A DNA stretch of 64,000 nucleotides, taken from contig NC_088210.1 in assembly GCF_037126465.1 (NCBI RefSeq), forward strand, positions 10,314,011-10,378,010, written 5' to 3'. Positions 1-10,207 of the stretch are shown in pieces. Position numbers and translations under genes: made by a program. How positions within the stretch are numbered: position 1 is the first letter of the stretch; each line of letters begins with the position of its first letter. The notes under the pieces were generated by a model. It was not told where the DNA came from. It saw nothing but the letters and a program-made list of their open reading frames with translations, and made no database searches. The DNA comes from Ornithodoros turicata. Lineage: Eukaryota > Arthropoda > Arachnida > Ixodida > Argasidae.

Positions 1-214
1 GCAAACGAGGCGTGCCTGCGATGTATTGCACTCCGGTTTAGGTTCTACGATGGAACCACGGCTGGAAGTCTGCCATGTTCAGGATGGTGCTTGCCATAGA
101 AGCAAGAACGTCGAACTGTATGTCTCGGCCAGTGGTCTTGGTATGCTGCCGCGGAAGCTTCTATTATACTATTTGCGAGGGAATATTTGCTAGCAAATAA
201 TTCCATCATAAAAG
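1..214. other. No gene seen
   Basis: I see no open frame, RNA or repeat that I recognise before the hairpin-motif repeat begins. Confidence 0.5.
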
Positions 215-345
215 GTGTTTTCAACAGAATACTCCCATTTTAAGGGTGTTTTTGTTTTTAAACACTCATTATAGCAGTGTTTTATTAGGAATACACTTAA
301 CTAAAGGGTGTATTACAAAACACCCATCATTGGAGTGTAAAGGCA
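215..345. repeat. Fragment of GGTGT/ACACC hairpin-motif repeat
   Basis: Short alternating ACACTC/GGGTGT blocks spaced by a few dozen bases, the same vocabulary as the ends of the element at 32365-33387 and the repeats at 42600-42775 and 43357-45676. Only one end is seen here, so it is treated as a fragment of that non-autonomous DNA element family. Confidence 0.5.
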
Positions 346-552
346 ACGCCAAAAAGGGGGAGGAATATGTTTATTACGAAAAAAGAGGCAGGTAAAAAGG
401 AAAGGTCAGCCAGGCAGAAGCCGACTTGCTATTCCTTGTAAAAAAAGAAGAAAAAGAAAAGTAAAGAAACAGAAACAACAAAGGAGAAAGACGCAAGCGG
501 CACATGGGCAGCAGGGGGCATGATCGCTCAGAGGCAGTCCAGGAGCCCAGAG

Positions 553-2520
553 TCACCCAGGAAGCATATCAGCGCCCTGGTAACAGCCCATTGCTTCTGC
601 CCTACGGGGCCCAGTAGGGTGGCCAGAGAGTGGTCTCAGTGCCCCAGGGCAGATAGGCGGTGCGTGAGTGCGGTCCGAGGAGCGGCATATCTTGGGCAGG
701 TCAAGAGTAAATGATGGGTGTCGCCGTCGGTGGAGCAGGAGGGGCACGCCGAAGAGGGACGCTGCTTGATCTTGAACAGGAACGATGGAGTACGGGCAAC
801 ATTCAGGCGAAGACGATGTAGAGCTGACTCTTCCTTTCGAGACGACGGATGGTGATAACTGGATGACAGTGTTGCGCTCAGCTGCGCCATGAGCGCGCCT
901 CGCTGCTGTGTCGGCAGGTGTGTTTCCGGGCAAGCCAATGTGTCTTGGCACCCAGAGGCCGGAGGTGACGAGGAGGTTGTGCACAATCAGGATCAGTGAG
1001 CGGATGTCAGAAACAACTTGCGAGCGAGGCGAAGACTCCAGCGCCGACTTGCTGTCTGTGAGGACTGTCCAGCTTCCAGGTGGACGAGAGGATACAAGCT
1101 TCAGTGCTTCGTGAATGGCTACAAGCTCCGCTTCGGTGGACGACGTTTCGTGGGGAAGCTTGAAGGCTTGTTCGATGTTTTCGGAAGGGAGGAACAGTGC
1201 TGCTGTGGGGACGCCCGCGGAGACCGAGCCGTCGGTATATATTTGCAGTCGCTGGCTGTGTAGAGCGTCCAGGTGCTCCAGCACGAGGTACCGCAGGACA
1301 GGCGGGGGATGGTCGTTTTTGCTCGTGATACCAGGGATATGTGTGTACACAGTGGGTGTGACCATCGACCACATTGGTGGGGTGTAAGACGAAGTAGACG
1401 CAGTTGATGGGACCGACACCTTCAGTCGCCGGACAGCGGCACCGAATGCCGACGCAGGGCATCCATGGTCGATTTCCCGCAAGTGGTGGGCGGGATGACG
1501 AGTAAGGTATCGTGAGTAGGCGCGAAGGGTTTCCAGGTCGCGCAGAATGTGTGCTGGAGACTCCTTGCCCTCTGCTAGGGCCAGGTATGTCTCTGTCGTT
1601 TTGGGAACACCCAGGCAGACGCGCAGGCTGCGGGCCTGGATGTTGAGGAGCTCGCGTTCATTGGCTTTGCTTACGGCGTGGAGGACTGGGAGGCTGTACC
1701 TCAGGGTTCCGGTCACCAGGGAGGTGTGGACGAGCTTAAGGTCGGTGCAGGTAGGGCTCCATGACGTTCCAGAGATCCGTCGCAGGACATTGACGGGGAC
1801 AGACAGCTGGGAGGAGAGAGCTTTGATATGTTTGGAACAGGTGAGGTCCCAGTCGATGGTAATGCCCAGATACTTGTGGTGTGGCACGAACTCCACCGGC
1901 AAACCTGTAACCCGTAGCGGGAACTGGCGGAATGATCGGTGCGTAAACGCCATGGCGACCGTCTTGGAGGATGGAACAGACAGTCCCCGGTCGGAAAGAT
2001 ACTAGACAACATCATCAAGGGCTCCTTGCAGGCGACGCTGAATCGCGTCACGGCGCGTGCCGGAGGTCCACAGGCATATGTCGTCGGCGTAGATGGTGAT
2101 ATTGACGTTGCCTCAGAGGTGAGCTGGCAGGGAGGCCATGACAACGTTGAACAGAAGAGGGCTGAGCACACTACCTTGCGGGACGCCGCTGCGAACAGGG
2201 AAGGATTGGGTGTCCCCTTCCGTAGCGCGCACAAACAAAGACCTGTCCGATAGGAAGTCCTGAATCCATGACAGCATCCGGCCCCCCACGCCAGCCTTTT
2301 GGAGTGTCGCCACAACAGTACTGTGGAGTACGCTGTCGTAAGCCCTCAGAACGTCGAGGAAGACAACGCCGGTATGTAGGCCTTCAGATCGGGCTTGCTG
2401 CGCTGAGGAGGTGACGGCGATGACATTATCAACGGCAGATCTACCTTGTCTGAATCCGGCCATCACCTGCGGGAAGAAGCCCGTACTTTCAAGGTACCAG
2501 GCGAGGCGCGAATGGACCAT
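553..2520 (-). pseudogene. LINE RT palm, thumb and RNase H, with stops
   Basis: One reading frame covers the RT palm (AGFRQGRSAVDN, then GVPQGSVLSPLLFN), a YADD catalytic box near 2086-2097, the thumb (HHKYLGITID) and an RNase H domain with TDGS, SSTEAE and LTDSKSAL acidic motifs. In-frame stops occur at 2113-2115 (just before YADD) and near 2004, so the product cannot be made whole. RNase H after RT is the hallmark of the I group of LINEs. The frame is lost near 990. Confidence 0.87.
636..986 (-). pseudogene. LINE ORF2 C-terminal zinc knuckle
   Basis: After a frameshift near 990 the LINE ORF continues in this frame. It has a CPSC...H...C knuckle (C-x2-C, His, Cys) and the RLRLNVARTPSF block before it, matching the C-terminus of the intact LINE at 60133-63009 (RLRLNVAFTPSY, CNECG...H...C). 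Confidence 0.75.
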
Positions 2521-3110
2521 TCTCTCGAAAGTCTTCCGATGCAGCTGGTAAGGGCAATTGGCCTAAATGAATCGATGTTGTATGGTGATTTGCCCGGCTT
2601 TAAGATGGGGATTACCATCGCACATTTCCATTTTGTCGGGACGGAACCGGCTACCCAGGACGCGTTGAAAATGCTCGGAAGAGAATGGCGCGCGCAAAGC
2701 GGTAGATTTCTGAACGCCTTGTAAGACACATGGTCCGCGCCTGGCGAGGTATGCACGGGTGCATTCTCCAGCGCAGATTCAAGTTCAGCAAGGGAGAATG
2801 GAATGTGTAGGAGAGGTTCGCTCGACGACTCCAGAACAACGGGGATGTCCTTAGATGAGGCTAGTGAGTTGGTGGGGGCTGCGGCGAGGCGGTCGCAGTA
2901 CTCCTCCGCTATTTCCAGTTCCTCACGCCCGGAGGCAAGTGAAAGCGATCGAAATGGCTGGCGCTGAGTGACGGGCACATGGAGCCCTTTGAGCATCGAC
3001 CACAGCCGAGACAGCGGCGTGCGCGGCGACAGTGAAGTCGCAAAGTTCCGCCAGTGGGTACGTGCCAGTTTGACCAGGTGCCTGTGGACAGCCTTCTGTA
3101 CACGTCGCGC
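2463..3110 (-). pseudogene. LINE reverse transcriptase, N-terminal part
   Basis: Encodes the fingers region of a LINE reverse transcriptase. The SPGADHVSYK and WKCAMVIPILKPGK blocks are visible, followed by the SFRPIALTSC block typical of non-LTR RT motif 1-2. A frameshift between about 2463 and 2520 separates it from the palm region. The first residues of the open frame (beyond 3110) belong to neighbouring DNA, not to the LINE. Confidence 0.85.
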
Positions 3111-4330
3111 CTCAGAAGTGCACAACAGACCAGGAAGGACCATTCCTCAATTTTTCGGAGCTTCAGGAAGATGAGCAGTTCATTATATCATCAAGATCAC
3201 GACGTGACGTGAACACTATCACCAGCATATATGCAAGTACTATCACGACCTGTATTTCCGCAAGTACCCTCATTCTGTGGCGTCAAGAAATTGTGCTGAC
3301 CCCTTTTCTCCCCATCGGAAGAAACTAAAGGGAACAAATCCCACATCTGTCACCTTGGCCCGTAGACTGACGTCGGTGGGCATGGCTCCTGGTGATCGCT
3401 TGTGTCCAACGTGCAACAAGAAGTGCCTGCAGTTGAAAGATGAGAGGCCTACTGCGAATGTCCCAATCGAAAGTTCGACTTCGGCCCGCCCTGATGAAGG
3501 TGAGTCTTTCCATTTTAAACGCTTCACCTGAAGCACTGTGCGAGACACCAGTGAAAACGAAGAGGTCAATATTCGATATTGGATAATTGTGAACAGAAGA
3601 CTGCTGCTGCTGTTGTTGTTGTTGGTTGTTTAAATAACAAGGGGAGGTTGAATTCACGCAAGCGAATTCTGCTACCCCTCCCCAAAACAAAAACAAAAAA
3701 AAATAACGAAAAAAGGTACGAGCAGACTGCTAATGAGCATGTGCATAGTGGCTTTCCGAATAGCGAACACGTGCATGGCGGATAGCAAAGTTGCGGGTAG
3801 CACACATGATAAGTATTTTTGGGGCGCGGTGGGTGGGAGTGAGAATTCGTTTTAGGAGTAGCAGAACAAGTCGGGAGACTTAGTTCAATTTCAACGCTTT
3901 TTTTTTTCATTACAAAAAAAAAAAAAAAAAAGAAGTCAATGGCGCAACGTGAAAAGTATGCAAAAAAAGAAAGTGTCTCGACTACAGAGCCGTGCACAGT
4001 TCATGATGGTACGGGGCCTTGGTCTGCCCATCGAGGAACCCCGAGCTGAGAGAACAGAACTTGCTGATGGGGGGTGGGGGGAGTACGAGCAACTATACTG
4101 CAAGAACGTGAGGGAAAGTACAGAAGTGAATCTTCCGCAGCTAAGAAAGCATCGATACTCACCTTAGCCCCTGCCTCTTGGTCAAAGAGAAAAGTTATGA
4201 ACTTTTTCGGCGCACCAGAACGAATGGTCCGTAAAGCCCGCGAACTTAGGAGCAGCGACGGGGAGGAGGGCGCCGCAAGGAAGCCCATCCCGTGCGACGC
4301 GTCGCGAGAGGCGTACCAGGGTGAACTTAA
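3111..4330 (+). pseudogene. Cys-rich tick-family gene, broken copy A
   Basis: Second copy of the gene at 46079-48727. Its exon 1 lacks the first ~65 bases of coding sequence (LINE junction at 3110/3111) and has a 2-base insertion near 3228 that shifts the frame. The rest of exon 1 (3277-3499) keeps the NCADPF, H and LCPTC cysteine/histidine spacing. A GTGAGT donor follows at 3500 and an AG acceptor at 4166-4167, giving a phase-1 intron of 668 bp. Exon 2 begins at 4168 with the same APASWSKRK segment as copy B. The intron is retained, so the duplication was at DNA level, not by retroposition. Function unknown. Confidence 0.7.
3600..3735 (-). repeat. LINE/SINE 3' tail with (AAC)n end
   Basis: Read on the minus strand it is GGGGAGGGGTAGCAG, an EcoRI-site hairpin, CAACCTCCCCTTGTTA and then (AAC)n. 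Copies lie at 46625-46760 and 50745-50830. The AAC microsatellite at the end looks like a retroposon tail; the family is unnamed here. Confidence 0.5.
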
Positions 4331-4806
4331 AAATTCATCGCAGTCGTATAACAAAAAACACCCTGGAGAAATTTTTTGTACTTATAGCTCGGAAACTGTG
4401 CTACATTTGTGCGGAAATTTCGTTCCTTTAGCGCGTCCGCCAATGCCACTTTTTCTTCAGCGAAATTTGCAATATATTTTTCCTAAAACTACAGACTTTC
4501 GTTTTTTTTTTGTTTTTGCAGCCTAACAGTTTAATTTCCTGGCGTCAAACTTTTTTATTAAATGTACTGTTAGGCCCCTACAAGTACAACGTATAGCTTA
4601 GCAATTTCTGCTCATGTTTTCTTTTTCTTTTTTTTTCTTTTTTCAGAAAGATGTTGAATTCGTGCGATTTTGCGCCTCTTCCGCGGAAGCGTAGCTCGCT
4701 GTATTGTCCACTCGCGGCGGCTGCAAATCCGATGATAACTAGATCGAACTTTTCGGAAGCACGTCCCGTTTGAATATTTCGGGTATGTAAAGCCGTTCAC
4801 CCTCTG
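4255..4806 (+). repeat. Dispersed repeat overlapping exon 2, copy A
   Basis: About 500 bp repeated at 48640-49090 (+) and, inverted, at 42780-43260. It starts in GAGGAGGGCGCCGCAAGG, passes GGTGAACTTAAAAATTC and runs of T, and ends near TTCACCCTCTG. It includes the tail and 3' UTR of the Cys-rich gene. The third copy stands without exon 1, so this block has spread more widely than the gene. Confidence 0.75.
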
Positions 4807-5283
4807 CGCCTGCTCAAATGCATTACGGTTTTGGGTTCGGTGCGCAAGTTCGAAGCCCCCCAGCGGCGATTCCGTGCGGATCCCGAAAGAAATATTTCAC
4901 ACAGAACGTATGTACGTCAGTGAGAAGGACATATATTTTTTTCACAAAAATCGGCGATGGTCGAGCCACATCATTGGGGCGTTTGAGCTGGAATGACCCA
5001 GAAGGATTTTCAACAGCGTGTCCCTCTCAAATTGTATGAATCCGTGCCAAAACAACGGATCGAGCACCGATAGAACTCACCACTGACGGAATGCAACTTG
5101 ACCCAAAGTGGGGTCGTTGTTGTGAGAGCGGCAGTGCCGCGACGATAGTTTACTGCGGATAGTTTACCACGGGATAGTTTACTGGCGGGTGTGATTAAGC
5201 GCTTTGTGTCCCATTTCCTTCCAACGCCGTAAGAGAAGTACAGTAGGGAAGCCTCCTACACTCTTACACTCACACACGCGACA
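4807..5283. other. No gene; short GATAGTTTAC triplicate
   Basis: No recognisable coding sequence. Three near-tandem GATAGTTTAC motifs (about 17-bp spacing) lie at roughly 5144-5193. The truncated gypsy element starts right after. Confidence 0.5.
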
Positions 5284-6153
5284 TCAGACTGTAGCGAACG
5301 CCAGCTCAGCCAGGCGAAGATCCCAATCACGGTGGTGCTGACTACTAAAAGCAACCAACATCAGTTTCAGGTTCCGATTAGCACGTTCGGTAATGTTAGC
5401 CTGAGGGTGATACGGGGAATTCTTGTGATGAATGCCCAAGACAGCGCAAGATTCTGAGAACACCTTACTTGTAAAGTAGGTTGCGTTGTCGGTGATCAGT
5501 TGTGCGGGAAACCCGAACCGGCAAAAGGTGTCGAGTAGTTTTTGCCACACTCTCTGGGAAGTCAGTGTCCTGAGAGGAAACAGCTCAACCCATTTCGTGA
5601 AATGATCAGTAACCACAAACAAATACTGGTTGCCTCTAGGACTACGGGAAAATGGTCCCATCACATCACAAGCAACTATCTGCCAGGGTCTATTGCTCTG
5701 CACAGGCTGTAAGCTCCCATGGGGTAAACCACCACGAGGTTTTGCTCTCTGGCATACGGGACAAGTGCGAACATACTTGGTTACGTCCTGCCTCATTCCT
5801 GGCGATGTCGCAACACGACACCACTTTTCGTAAGTTTTCCTGCCGCTGCCGTGACCTGCCAAGGAAGAGTCATAAAAGTAACATATAAAAGGCTTACGCA
5901 ACTTCCGTGGCAGCACGACTCTGAACGAGGATAAGCCGTTATCATCATCCGCCTGGAGTATGTATCTGAACAGGCTGCCATCCTCGCCCAGCTGACAGGA
6001 GTCGTGCCGTCCGTCAGTCGTTCCGGTGCCCGGCGAGTCTTGCTCAGCTATCCACTGCGACACCCGCTGACAAAGGCCGTCCGCTCTCTGAGCGTCTAGG
6101 AACTGCTCTCTGCTCACGACCGTGCCCCAAGACGAAGATACGTCTCGTGCCAC
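5284..6153 (-). pseudogene. Gypsy integrase, C-terminally truncated
   Basis: Has the zinc-binding HHCC end (RTCPVCQRAK) and the catalytic core with Asp in VACDVMGPF, Asp in LITDNATYF and Glu in the HPQANITERANRNLK region. The core ends shortly after at the element's left break, so the C-terminal domain is absent. Confidence 0.87.
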
Positions 6154-6568
6154 CTGTGCTGCTGCCAGAAGATGAGAAGGCGCCTCGGTGCCTTGCTCCT
6201 CCCTCTCCTGTAGAGGCGCCTGGGACAGCGCGCCTGCTACTACATTCGTTGAACCCCGCCTGTACTCTACGTTGAAGTAGTAGCCTTAGCGTCAGAGCCC
6301 ACCTGGCAAGTCGTCCAGACGCGTTATGGAGCCGCTGCAGCCAAGAAAGTGCCTGGTGGTCAGTCTGGACTGTGAAGGTACTGCCATCCAGGTAGAGGTC
6401 GAAGTTCCTGAAAGCGAAAATGATCGCCAAGCACTCCTTTTCATTAACTGAGTAGTTCCGTTCTGCCGAATTCAGCGTGCGACTTGCAATAGCCACTGGA
6501 CAAAGAGTAGCGTCATGCTCCTGCAAGAGAACTGCACCAACACCATAATCGCTTGCATCTATTTCCAC
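6044..6568 (-). pseudogene. Gypsy RNase H
   Basis: Begins with MEIDASDYGVGAVL (first catalytic Asp) and includes SRTLNSAERNYSVNEKECLAI (catalytic Glu) and VQTDHQALSWL (second Asp). After about residue 95 the reading turns low in similarity, which points to a frameshift before the integrase frame. Confidence 0.82.
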
Positions 6569-7521
6569 AACAAATGGTTTGTTGAGGTCTGGCAGATAAA
6601 GCCTAGCCTTATCAGCGATTGCTTGTGATAGAGTGCGAAATGATCGTTCCAGCTCTCTTCTCCCCCATTCCAGCGCGTGTACTTGCGCAACAACTGGTTA
6701 AGCGTCTGCGCTAGCTCGGCACAATTAGGAATGAATTGTCTGTAAAAACCAACCATACCTAGGAAGCGCTGCAAGGCTTTGATGTTACCCGGAACCGGAA
6801 ACTCCGCGATCGCCTTTAGCTTGTCGTCGTTGGGACCGATGGTCCCTCCGTCCACCACAAAGCCGAGAAGGCTGATCCTAGACGATTCCAGCTGCACCTT
6901 GCTGGGGTTGATCGTTATGCCCGCTTCATTCATCCTTGCAAGGACGATTGACAGGTGTTCCATGTCATCCTGGAAATTTCTATAAAACACTACGACATCA
7001 TCCATGCATGCCATTGCGAAATTGTACTTCGCATCTCCCAATACTGTATCCATCAACTGCTGGAAACTAGCGGGTGAGTTAGACAGACCGAAAGGCATCC
7101 GTGCAAATTGAAACAAACCTCTATGTAACGGCACGACACGTAACGAGACGTAACGGCTGTTTTTGGGACATCCTCGGGCAACTTGGATTTGCAAAAATCC
7201 TCTACTACAATCAAGCGTTAAAATCACAGTTGCGTTGCCCAGGGAATACAAGATTGACTCAATGGACGGGAAGGGGTAATACTCCCTTACAGTTACTGCG
7301 TTAAGCCGACGGTAGTCGACGCATAACCTTGCCGTACCATCACGTTTCGGAGACAGAACAACAACAGGAAATGCCCAAGGGCTCTGGGACCTTTGAACTG
7401 CACCGGTTTGGAACATTTCGTCAAGAGCAGCGTCTAACAAGGCACGCCTATGCACATTCAGTGGTCTGGGATTACAACACCATGACCTAGCGTTACTGGT
7501 GTCTATGCTATGCTGTAACAC
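6559..7521 (-). pseudogene. Gypsy reverse transcriptase
   Basis: Ty3-type RT. It shows the SPWAFPVVVLSPKRDG and LCVDYRRLNAVT blocks, FARMPFGLSNSPASFQ, and the catalytic box as CMDD rather than the usual Y-x-DD. LGFVVDGGTI and FLGMVGFYRQFIPNC follow. The frame ends in unrelated residues after SWND, where RNase H should continue, so there is a frameshift near 6650. The Tyr-to-Cys change at the active site is another sign of decay. Confidence 0.87.
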
Positions 7522-7971
7522 AGACGACTTGCCCGCGGTTTTTCCGTAAAGATTCCGTCAAACTGCCGCAGTACCTGTTTAAGCTGACGGCGTTGCTCCT
7601 CGGGACCATGGAATGACCCCAAGACAGTCGGCAGCCCAAGCCTTTTGACCGAAAGCCGATTGACCGACATCGTTTGCTCGAAGTACTTTTGTTCGAAGGC
7701 AGTTCAGAGTGTTGTCCGCCCCTATTTTTCTGTAACTTTTGACGGTACTCTCTCTGAGCGTACGGAGCAGGCAACCCGTGTCCCCTGCTTTCTCTCTTCT
7801 TTTCTTTGCTTTTTCAGATGAAGAGGGAAGACCACGGGTTATTTGCATATCTTTGTCTTTCTCGAACAGCAGAGTTGAATAGAAGAGTGCGGAACAATCC
7901 GGCGGACCAGTATAGGACACGTCTTGAGGAAAATGGCCTCATGTTGAGCACAGCCGATAATCCGTGCTTCC

Positions 7972-8204
7972 CCGTGCTTTTTTTTTTATTCCCCCGTGTC
8001 TCTTTTTTCTTCCCTTCGTTTGTTTCGATTTCCCCTTTTCTCGTTTTTCCTTCCTTTTCCTTTTTGACTCCCCTTTTTGTTTTTTTCTTTCTCCTACCTT
8101 TTCTTTTTCGTTTTCCCCTTCCCCCTTTTTTTCGGAATAGCAAGCCGGCTCTTTGCCTGGCTAACCTTTCCTTTCTTTTTTCTTAATAAACATATTACCC
8201 CCCG
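7972..8204 (+). mobile_element. 5'-truncated LINE 3' end with 9-bp TSD
   Basis: T-rich 3' UTR ending TTCTTAATAAACATATT, matching the 3' UTR of the minus-strand LINE at 365-550 (shared GGAATAGCAAG, GCCTGGCT, CCTTTCC). It is flanked by CGTGCTTCC at 7963-7971 and 8205-8213. The related copy at 58985-59000 lacks the insert, so it is a proven retroposition event. The tail ends in C-rich bases rather than poly(A). Confidence 0.85.
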
Positions 8205-8219
8205 CGTGCTTCCTCTGGG

Positions 8220-8800
8220 CACCTTTCTCATTGCTGGAGGTCTATTTAAAGGGAACGATCTGGGATGAGATAGCCATATGCGCGCGAAAGCCACTCGAAG
8301 TTTGTGGATGTCTAGAAGGTAATTTCGCAATGGTGCAACGAAAGATATTGAATTATCAGTCATATAAAAACTTCGTTCAACCTTGTTTAGAGTATGCATC
8401 TGCATTGTGGGTCCCTACATATGCACGCTATCAAAAAAGAATTAAAGAAAAGAAAGTACAAAGATCCGCTCCCCGGCTTATATTGTCTAGGTTTCGAAGG
8501 ACCTCTTCGCTAACATGTAGAGAACTGATGTTCTGAGGCTGGAACAACATAGAAAGGACAAATACATACAAGGCTTCAAATTGCCTGAGAAATTAACGAT
8601 GAAGCCTTACAAGCCTTTTCAGTGACTTTCATCCTTCATCGCTAACATGTATGTTGGAAAAGCAAATTTAGATTCACTTTAACATAGGCACAAAGTAAAT
8701 GAACCAACACTCTTCCTTCTCCTATACAATGATAAGTTAAATACAACCATTAATGATACATTGCTAAAATTTGTCCGCGTTCGACGCGAATAAATCATCC
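8220..8800 (+). pseudogene. LINE RT C-terminal fragment inside composite repeat
   Basis: Broken coding remnant. Segments such as SYKNFVQPCLEYASALWVPTYARYQKRI, KKVQRSAPRLILSRF and RRTSSLTC match the post-RT region of CR1/Jockey-type LINEs (LEYA..VW, VQ..AAR). It is interrupted by an extra ~130 bp at 8510-8640 flanked by TCGCTAACATGTA. Same segment at 58998-59440. Confidence 0.72.
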
Positions 8801-9040
8801 AAAAATGACAGAATTATTTGATTTATTTATAAAAATATTTATTATTTGGCATCAATTATTATCTGACAAAGTGTTGGGGATTAGGGGTGAAAAACATATA
8901 TGGCATGTTTAGTCACTATGTGCTAGAGCAGAAAAACCTATAAAGTTGTCGAACGGATTAGGGTGAATAACCCAGGCCCTTCGACCGCTTTTTGGACGTG
9001 AAAAAGTGGGGTAGCATGAGGAATGCGTTTACGGGGAAGT

Positions 9041-10207
9041 GGATTATAATATGGTCCATGAATGCCTAATATGGACACCGTGCGCTAGAGTTTTCTGTCG
9101 ACGGCAGCGGCCCCTCGAAAGGAAACGCGGTGTAATGCCCTGATACCAGCCATCAGCGTCTAGCAGTGCTGTGCTTTAGTGTGCTAGTTTCGCCGTTGGA
9201 AAAGAGCGATGAATTTGAAGCTGCCTGCATAGAAAGTCAAAGGAGAAGAAAAATGGAAACTAATTGCATGTTGTAATGTGCCACGACGACCAAGTTAGTG
9301 TGAAAGAGAGACAACTTGCCGTCAAGTTTTCGTCCTTCTCGCTGTATCGTCCCGCCGGCCACGTATTTGAGAGAGCGCTTTCACGGCAATCCATCCAACT
9401 TCCTGCTCAATACGTTTGTTTATGCTTGCTTATAACGAAAAAAAAAGATCCGTTGTTTCTATCTCATTTCGTGCACTTAGTATATTTTTCAGTGACCAGT
9501 TGAGCGTCACGATGCGGACTTATAGGACAGCAGCTTGCGTGAAACAATTGCGAAATACAATGACATATGAATAGCTGAGCTTGGCTTAAAATGAGGTCTG
9601 CTATGTGTCAGACAGTATATATCCCCTTTACTCGGACCCTAATTTTGTGTCGGCAGAGACTGGCTGTTGGAAGCTGTCACGTGGTCTGATGAGCTAGGGA
9701 TTTCCCAACGCGACGACGTAACTGGGGAAGAGCTGTGTTGTCACCGACCAATGAGCAGACAGTCACACAATCGTTTTTGGAAACACACACATTTATAAGC
9801 AATTAACAAAGAAACAATCAGCTATAGACAGTTACTTGAACCACTAGTTGAACACGAGAGAGAAGTTTGCCTGACAGTTACAGTTACGCATTGCAGAAGG
9901 GCAACATACAAAGAATAAGAACAAAGCAAACTTGCGGTCAAGGACTGTCCAATAGCCGGTGAGTGAGGTCCCTCGTAGAGACGAGATGCGCAGTGGAGAA
10001 GATGATCTTGAAGAAAAGTCTGATTGTACTTGAGGAGGATGGAGATGGAGCTTGAAGCAGAGAACACTATTGCACAGATTGATTGAAGAATACACCAGCC
10101 CAATACTGGTGGCACAACATCGAGGCGCCCGATACACCACGTGAAAGTGTGCGACTTCTTCGTGAGCTAGCCCGATACCAACTGCTTACGACTCATTATT
10201 CTGTCCC
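9041..10207. other. No gene recognised
   Basis: No convincing ORF, terminal repeat or RNA. Short ORFs on both strands have no recognisable domain. The segment ends at the first 299-bp unit. Confidence 0.5.

Larger units (their letters stand above)
365..3110 (-). mobile_element. I-like LINE, 5'-truncated and decayed
   Basis: Minus-strand non-LTR retrotransposon. Reading right to left it gives reverse transcriptase, RNase H and a C-terminal CCHC knuckle, the order of I-like LINEs, then a 3' UTR ending in AATAAACATATT (complement near 363-376). The same 3' UTR occurs at 7972-8204. The endonuclease region is missing. At the 5' break (about 3110) the sequence changes abruptly to the Cys-rich gene copy at 3111. 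The ORF carries stops and two frameshifts, so it is inactive. It is close in layout and motifs to the LINE at 59837-63200. Confidence 0.88.
5284..7612 (-). mobile_element. Ty3/gypsy retrotransposon, truncated at both ends
   Basis: Minus-strand pol remnant in the order RT, RNase H, integrase, which is the Ty3/gypsy order. No LTR, gag or protease is seen. The left end stops inside the integrase (after ELAF) and the right end just before the RT (FDGIFTE block near 7560). Pol is split over three frames. It adjoins the composite repeat at 7640. Confidence 0.88.
7640..9040 (+). mobile_element. Composite repeat, copy 1 (GTCGAA arrays plus LINE fragment)
   Basis: Collinear with 58620-59560. Both begin with spaced TTTGNTCGAA-type motifs (7645-7705 here), share TTTTTCTGTAAC and CGTACGGAGC landmarks, a pyrimidine tract ending in CAG, TTTAAAGGGAACG, then the C-terminal end of a LINE reverse transcriptase and an AT-rich tail ending GACAAAGTG. 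Copy 1 carries extra insertions at 7972-8204, about 8510-8640 and about 8876-9000. The GTCGAA array resembles a terminal repeat of a DNA transposon. Confidence 0.65.
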
